Made by a program: the position numbers and the translations under genes. A stretch of 8,115 nucleotides of DNA, from the NCBI GenBank assembly GCA_022360355.1, contig JAKSCY010000479.1:1-8115 (forward strand), written 5' to 3'. Source of the DNA: Chlorobiales bacterium (GTDB taxonomy: Bacteria > Bacteroidota > Chlorobiia > Chlorobiales > Chlorobiaceae). The notes beneath the pieces are model-generated. The model had not been told where the DNA came from and did no database searches. It worked only from the letters and a program-made list of their open reading frames with translations. Below, one piece after another: positions 5,292-8,115 of the stretch (its first letter is position 1; each line of letters opens with the position of its first letter).

Positions 5292-7703
5292 TCAAACTTG
5301 CCGAATTACCGCACCAAGCCTGCTTTCAGCATTTTCCATGACTTTCTTGAGAATCTTTTTGACTTTTTCTTCTTTCAGGGTACCGGAAGGGTCTGAAATA
5401 TCCAGAGACAAAGCTACGCTTCGTTCCACAAGCCCTGTTGTTTTTTCCGATTCACGTTCAAAAAGATCAAACACCTGAACTTTTCTGATCAGAACATCGC
5501 TTGTTTTCACACAATCAACCAGTTGCTGTACCCCCAGTCCTTCAGGAAGTATAAAAGACAGATCCCTTTCAACGACAGGATATCTGGAGGGGGGCTCATA
5601 ACAAACATTCAAAGTATAACAACGTTCCAGAATCTCTGCATCAATTTCCGCAATGAAGACAGGCTGATCAATATCAAAAGCATTAAGCACTTCAGGTGAC
5701 ACCTGCTGAACTACCCCTGCCTGTAATTTCAAGGTTTCATTCTCATCCTTCCAGTCACATATAATGGAAAGCGACGACTCATTATAAATATTAAGTGCTG
5801 ATTTATCAAGCAAATTCAGTTTCTCCAGCAACATCTCTACTGATCCCTTGATATCAAAAAAGTCAACCGGCTCCTTTTTCTGAGCCCAGTTCACAGGATA
5901 TCGGCTTCCTGTAAGAGCCACAACAAGAAACTCTTTTTCTTCAAAACATTCCCTGGAACCCTCTCTCTTATCCACAGTGTAAAAAGCATGGGCAACCTCG
6001 AAAAAACGCATATCTCTGCTGCCGTGCTTGATATTGCGAGAAATAACTTTCAACATCGTCGGCACGAGAGAAGGCCGCAAAACCTCGAGTCCCTCACTGA
6101 TAGGGTTCAATACAGGAACTGCTCCTTTCTCAAACAACGATGCGTCACGTTTTGTAATCAAAGGATTGGTGAGAACTTCCCTGAACTGCAGACCAATCAT
6201 AACGGAGCGCAAATAGTCAGGGAAATATTCCGGGTTTTTGCGGGCCTGGGGATAGCTGGCAACCATTCTTTCTGACGCAGCGATATTATTGTAGCCTTCA
6301 AGCCTGGCAATTTCCTCAACCAGATCAATTTCCTGTTCGACATCGACCCTGAATGACGGAACAGAAAATGTCAGGGTTTCACCGTTATCATCGGCAATCA
6401 TGGGAAACCCGACATATTTCAGCATGGAAATCATTTTTTCCACGGGTATCGAACAGCCGAGAATTTCGTTGGTTGTTCGCGGGCGGAGCGTAACATTCGC
6501 CGGCCGGGCAGGAATCGCACCGGCCTCCTCTGCCTGGACGACACTGCCCCCTGCCAGATCAAGAACAAGCTTGAGTGCACACTGCGAGGCAAAACGCACA
6601 TTGCCCGGATCGGTTCCTCTTTCAAAACGGTACGCCGAGTCGCTTGTCAACCCGAGAAGCTTGGACGTCTTTCTTACTGCACCAGGGGCAAAGTATGCCG
6701 ATTCAAGCAAAATATCGGTCGTTGTCCCGCTAACAGCCGAATCGTGACCGCCCATGAGCCCGGCAATAGCCACCGGTTTTTCCCGATCGCAGATGACAGG
6801 CATACCCGGCCGCAGTTCATAGGTCTCCTGGTTGATCGCCATGATTGACCCGTTAACATCGGTTCTCACCCGTACAATCCCGCCCTTCAGTTTCGACAGA
6901 TCAAAAGCATGGAGAGGCTGACCGAGAGCATGCAAAACGTAGTTGGTGATATCGACAATGTTGTTCCTCGGGCGCAGCCCGATACGTTCGATCCTCTGCT
7001 TAAGCCATGAGGGAGACTCTCCTACCGAAACATTACGGATAACAATTCCGGTGTAATAGGGACATGCACCGGCATCCTCTATCTGGACAAGTTTTTCTGA
7101 ACGTGAAAAATCAACAGGAAAAGCCTCGGGCAGGACGACCTGCGCCGCTCCTGCAATCTCTCTTGCCACTCCGAGATGGGAAAGAACGTCAGGACGATTC
7201 GGGGTAACAGCAATATCGAGAACCGCATCCGCCTCGAGATACGATGCCAGAGAAACGCCCACCTTGCAATCATCTTCAAGCACCATGATACCGGAATGAT
7301 CACCCGATAACCCCAGCTCATCGGCTGCACAGATCATACCGAACGAGTGCTCACCGCGTATTTTGGACTTTTTTATTCTGAAAGTGCCACCTTCGGGAGT
7401 TTCAAGTGCCGCCCCGATCATCGCGACAGGAACAAGCTGTCCTTCGGCCACGTTGGGAGCACCACAAACAATCTGCAACAGCTCGGGCTGACCTGCATTG
7501 ACCATACACACCCTCAGCCGATCGGCATTGGGATGCTGTCTGACCTCTTCCACTCTTCCGACAACAACAAGAGAATCAGGCAGTTTCCCGGCGATCACAT
7601 CCTCAACCTCAAGCCCCAGAAAAGTGAGCTGATCAACCAGGGAAGGAATGTCCGAAGTCAGTGAGGGGACAAAATCCTTGAGCCAGTTTACGGAGATTTT
7701 CAT
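5292..7703 (-). CDS. pheT: Phenylalanyl-tRNA synthetase beta subunit
   Basis: PheT joins PheS in an alpha2-beta2 enzyme that charges tRNA-Phe and, through the beta chain, removes mischarged tyrosine. The 803-residue product has the full bacterial layout: N-terminal MKISVNWLKDFV; EMAP-type tRNA-binding OB fold (about 40-150, VVGRVEEVRQHPNADRLRV); B3/B4 editing domain (about 215-385, with NNIVDITNYVLHALGQPLH at 247-265 and GLMGGH at 315-320); B5 domain (about 400-475, ending EEIARLEGYNNI); the catalytic-like core; and the FDX-ACB anticodon-binding domain (about 707-803, PSRYPVVERDLSF). The frame is open 10 codons further upstream to a TTG at 7733, but the family always begins at MK-x-S, so I use the ATG at 7703. 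pheS is not adjacent, unlike the usual pheST operon. A terminator hairpin lies just upstream. Confidence 0.97.
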   Translation of the reverse strand: MKISVNWLKDFVPSLTSDIPSLVDQLTFLGLEVEDVIAGKLPDSLVVVGRVEEVRQHPNADRLRVCMVNAGQPELLQIVCGAPNVAEGQLVPVAMIGAALETPEGGTFRIKKSKIRGEHSFGMICAADELGLSGDHSGIMVLEDDCKVGVSLASYLEADAVLDIAVTPNRPDVLSHLGVAREIAGAAQVVLPEAFPVDFSRSEKLVQIEDAGACPYYTGIVIRNVSVGESPSWLKQRIERIGLRPRNNIVDITNYVLHALGQPLHAFDLSKLKGGIVRVRTDVNGSIMAINQETYELRPGMPVICDREKPVAIAGLMGGHDSAVSGTTTDILLESAYFAPGAVRKTSKLLGLTSDSAYRFERGTDPGNVRFASQCALKLVLDLAGGSVVQAEEAGAIPARPANVTLRPRTTNEILGCSIPVEKMISMLKYVGFPMIADDNGETLTFSVPSFRVDVEQEIDLVEEIARLEGYNNIAASERMVASYPQARKNPEYFPDYLRSVMIGLQFREVLTNPLITKRDASLFEKGAVPVLNPISEGLEVLRPSLVPTMLKVISRNIKHGSRDMRFFEVAHAFYTVDKREGSRECFEEKEFLVVALTGSRYPVNWAQKKEPVDFFDIKGSVEMLLEKLNLLDKSALNIYNESSLSIICDWKDENETLKLQAGVVQQVSPEVLNAFDIDQPVFIAEIDAEILERCYTLNVCYEPPSRYPVVERDLSFILPEGLGVQQLVDCVKTSDVLIRKVQVFDLFERESEKTTGLVERSVALSLDISDPSGTLKEEKVKKILKKVMENAESRLGAVIRQV

Positions 7704-7730
7704 AAGAGGTCGATGTCTGTATTCATAAAA

Positions 7731-7763
7731 CAAAAAAGCTCTGATCGATAATCGAACAGAGCT
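7731..7763 (-). terminator. Rho-independent terminator just upstream of pheT
   Basis: On the minus strand AGCTCTG (7763-7757) pairs with CAGAGCT (7743-7737). Inside, after a T-T mismatch, TCGA pairs with TCGA around a TTA loop, and a run of six T ends at 7732. It lies 101 bases after tRNA-Glu and 28 bases before the pheT ATG. It either ends the tRNA transcript or acts as an attenuator in the pheT leader. Confidence 0.8.
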
Positions 7764-7864
7764 GTACAGAACGATAACTATCGTCTCCGATAACCGGCAA
7801 CCTTAAACATATTAACAATGCTCCGCCGCATAAAAACAAGCCGGATCTCGTGGGAGATAGTATG

Positions 7865-7936
7865 TGACCCCAACGGGATTTGAACCCGTGCTACCACCTT
7901 GAAAGGGTGGTGACCTAACCACTAGTCCATGGGGCC
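7865..7936 (-). tRNA. tRNA-Glu (anticodon TTC)
   Basis: The minus strand gives a 72-base cloverleaf. The acceptor is GGCCCCA/TGGGGTC with one G-T pair, the D stem GACT/GGTC, the anticodon stem CCACC/GGTGG with loop CTTTCAA, the T arm ACGGG-TTCAAAT-CCCGT, and the discriminator A. The anticodon TTC reads GAA and GAG. The 3' CCA is not encoded (the next bases are CAT), so it must be added by nucleotidyltransferase. It is the last tRNA of the cluster before the terminator in front of pheT. Confidence 0.96.
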
Positions 7937-7947
7937 ATCAAGAGGAC

Positions 7948-7967
7948 ACCTCTATTTGTTTAGAGGT
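7948..7967 (-). other. Spacer hairpin between tRNA-His and tRNA-Glu
   Basis: ACCTCTA (7948-7954) pairs perfectly with TAGAGGT (7961-7967) around a six-base loop in the 40-base spacer. No T run follows on the minus strand, so it is not a terminator; it more likely shapes the tRNA precursor for processing. Confidence 0.45.
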
Positions 7968-7976
7968 ACCCAAAAG

Positions 7977-8051
7977 GGTGAATGAGGGGACTCGAACCCC
8001 CGACCTCCAGGGCCACAACCTGGCGCTCTAACCAACTGAGCTACAATCACC
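7977..8051 (-). tRNA. tRNA-His (anticodon GTG)
   Basis: The cloverleaf has the histidine hallmark: an encoded extra G at position -1 (8051) opposite the discriminator C73 (7977). The acceptor is GTGATTG/CATTCAC with one U-U mismatch at the fifth pair; the D stem is GCTC/GAGC, the anticodon stem CCAGG/CCTGG with loop TTGTGGC, and the T arm GGGGG-TTCGAGT-CCCCT. The anticodon GTG reads CAC and CAT. CCA is not encoded. A 40-base spacer separates it from tRNA-Glu. Confidence 0.96.
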
Positions 8052-8073
8052 ATAAAAATGGTTTACTGCATTG

Positions 8074-8115
8074 CATGCCCGACTGGACTCGAACCAGTAA
8101 CCCTCAGCTTAGAAG
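8074..8115 (-). tRNA. tRNA-Arg (anticodon TCT), 5' half outside window
   Basis: The visible 42 bases run from position 32 of the anticodon loop (CTTCTAA, anticodon TCT, reading AGA) to the discriminator. They include the 3' anticodon strand GCTGA, the variable loop GGGTT, the T arm ACTGG-TTCGAGT-CCAGT and the 3' acceptor strand CGGGCAT, followed by discriminator G at 8074. CCA is not encoded (the next bases are CAA). The 5' half lies beyond base 8115. It heads the minus-strand cluster tRNA-Arg, tRNA-His, tRNA-Glu as far as can be seen. Confidence 0.9.

Noticed and set aside
7704..7733. Ten-codon N-terminal extension of pheT from a TTG
   Set aside because: The family starts at MK-x-S-x-x-WL, the TTG lies in the terminator T tract, and no ribosome site precedes it.
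7704..7864. T-box riboswitch in front of pheT
   Set aside because: The conserved T-box antiterminator core (GGTGGNACC type) and a specifier loop are not visible in the leader.
7977..8051. U-U mismatch in the tRNA-His acceptor stem as a sign of a pseudogene or sequence error
   Set aside because: All other helices, the extra G at -1 and C73 are intact, and as I recall related tRNA-His sequences show the same mismatch.
7865..8115. Closely spaced tRNA hairpins as a possible CRISPR or repeat array
   Set aside because: Each unit is a different, complete or edge-cut tRNA with no repeated spacer structure.

Overview
The window looks like chromosomal, core-genome DNA from a green sulfur bacterium or close relative (Chlorobiota, within the Bacteroidota/Chlorobiota group). 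This is an inference: it rests on the style of the RNase Y, SecG and PheT sequences, moderate GC content, and the gene order pheT - small coiled-coil gene - zapA - rny, which I associate with this group. I cannot name the species.

Layout. Bases 1-1161 (+) hold the 3' part of an AAA-family ATPase with a DUF4143 region and a PD-(D/E)XK-like C-terminus. A strong hairpin terminator (about 1206-1243) sits between it and a minus-strand unit made of secG (1367-1723) followed by tRNA-Lys(CTT). Divergent from secG, a plus-strand pair encodes a small DUF2905 membrane protein and hisB (imidazoleglycerol-phosphate dehydratase). The convergent gap between hisB and rny (2684-2832) contains short repeats with a 7-base period, some in inverted orientation.

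From 7703 down to 2833 everything reads on the minus strand: pheT (phenylalanyl-tRNA synthetase beta chain), a ZapB-like coiled-coil protein, zapA, a structured RNA gene that I read as 6S RNA (4471-4690), and rny (RNase Y). Gaps between the first three genes are 7-11 bases, so they look like one operon joining translation, division-ring assembly and RNA metabolism. Upstream of pheT, also on the minus strand, is a tRNA cluster: partial tRNA-Arg(TCT), tRNA-His(GTG) and tRNA-Glu(TTC). A rho-independent terminator lies between the tRNA cluster and pheT and ends only 28 bases before the pheT start codon.

The points most worth checking are the zapA-6S RNA-rny arrangement with its long closing stem, an RNase Y whose HD domain has Asn where the final metal-binding Asp is expected, the terminator directly in front of pheT (end of the tRNA operon or pheT attenuator), and the 7-base-period repeats. 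I see no CRISPR array, transposase, prophage gene or clear multi-gene novel system.
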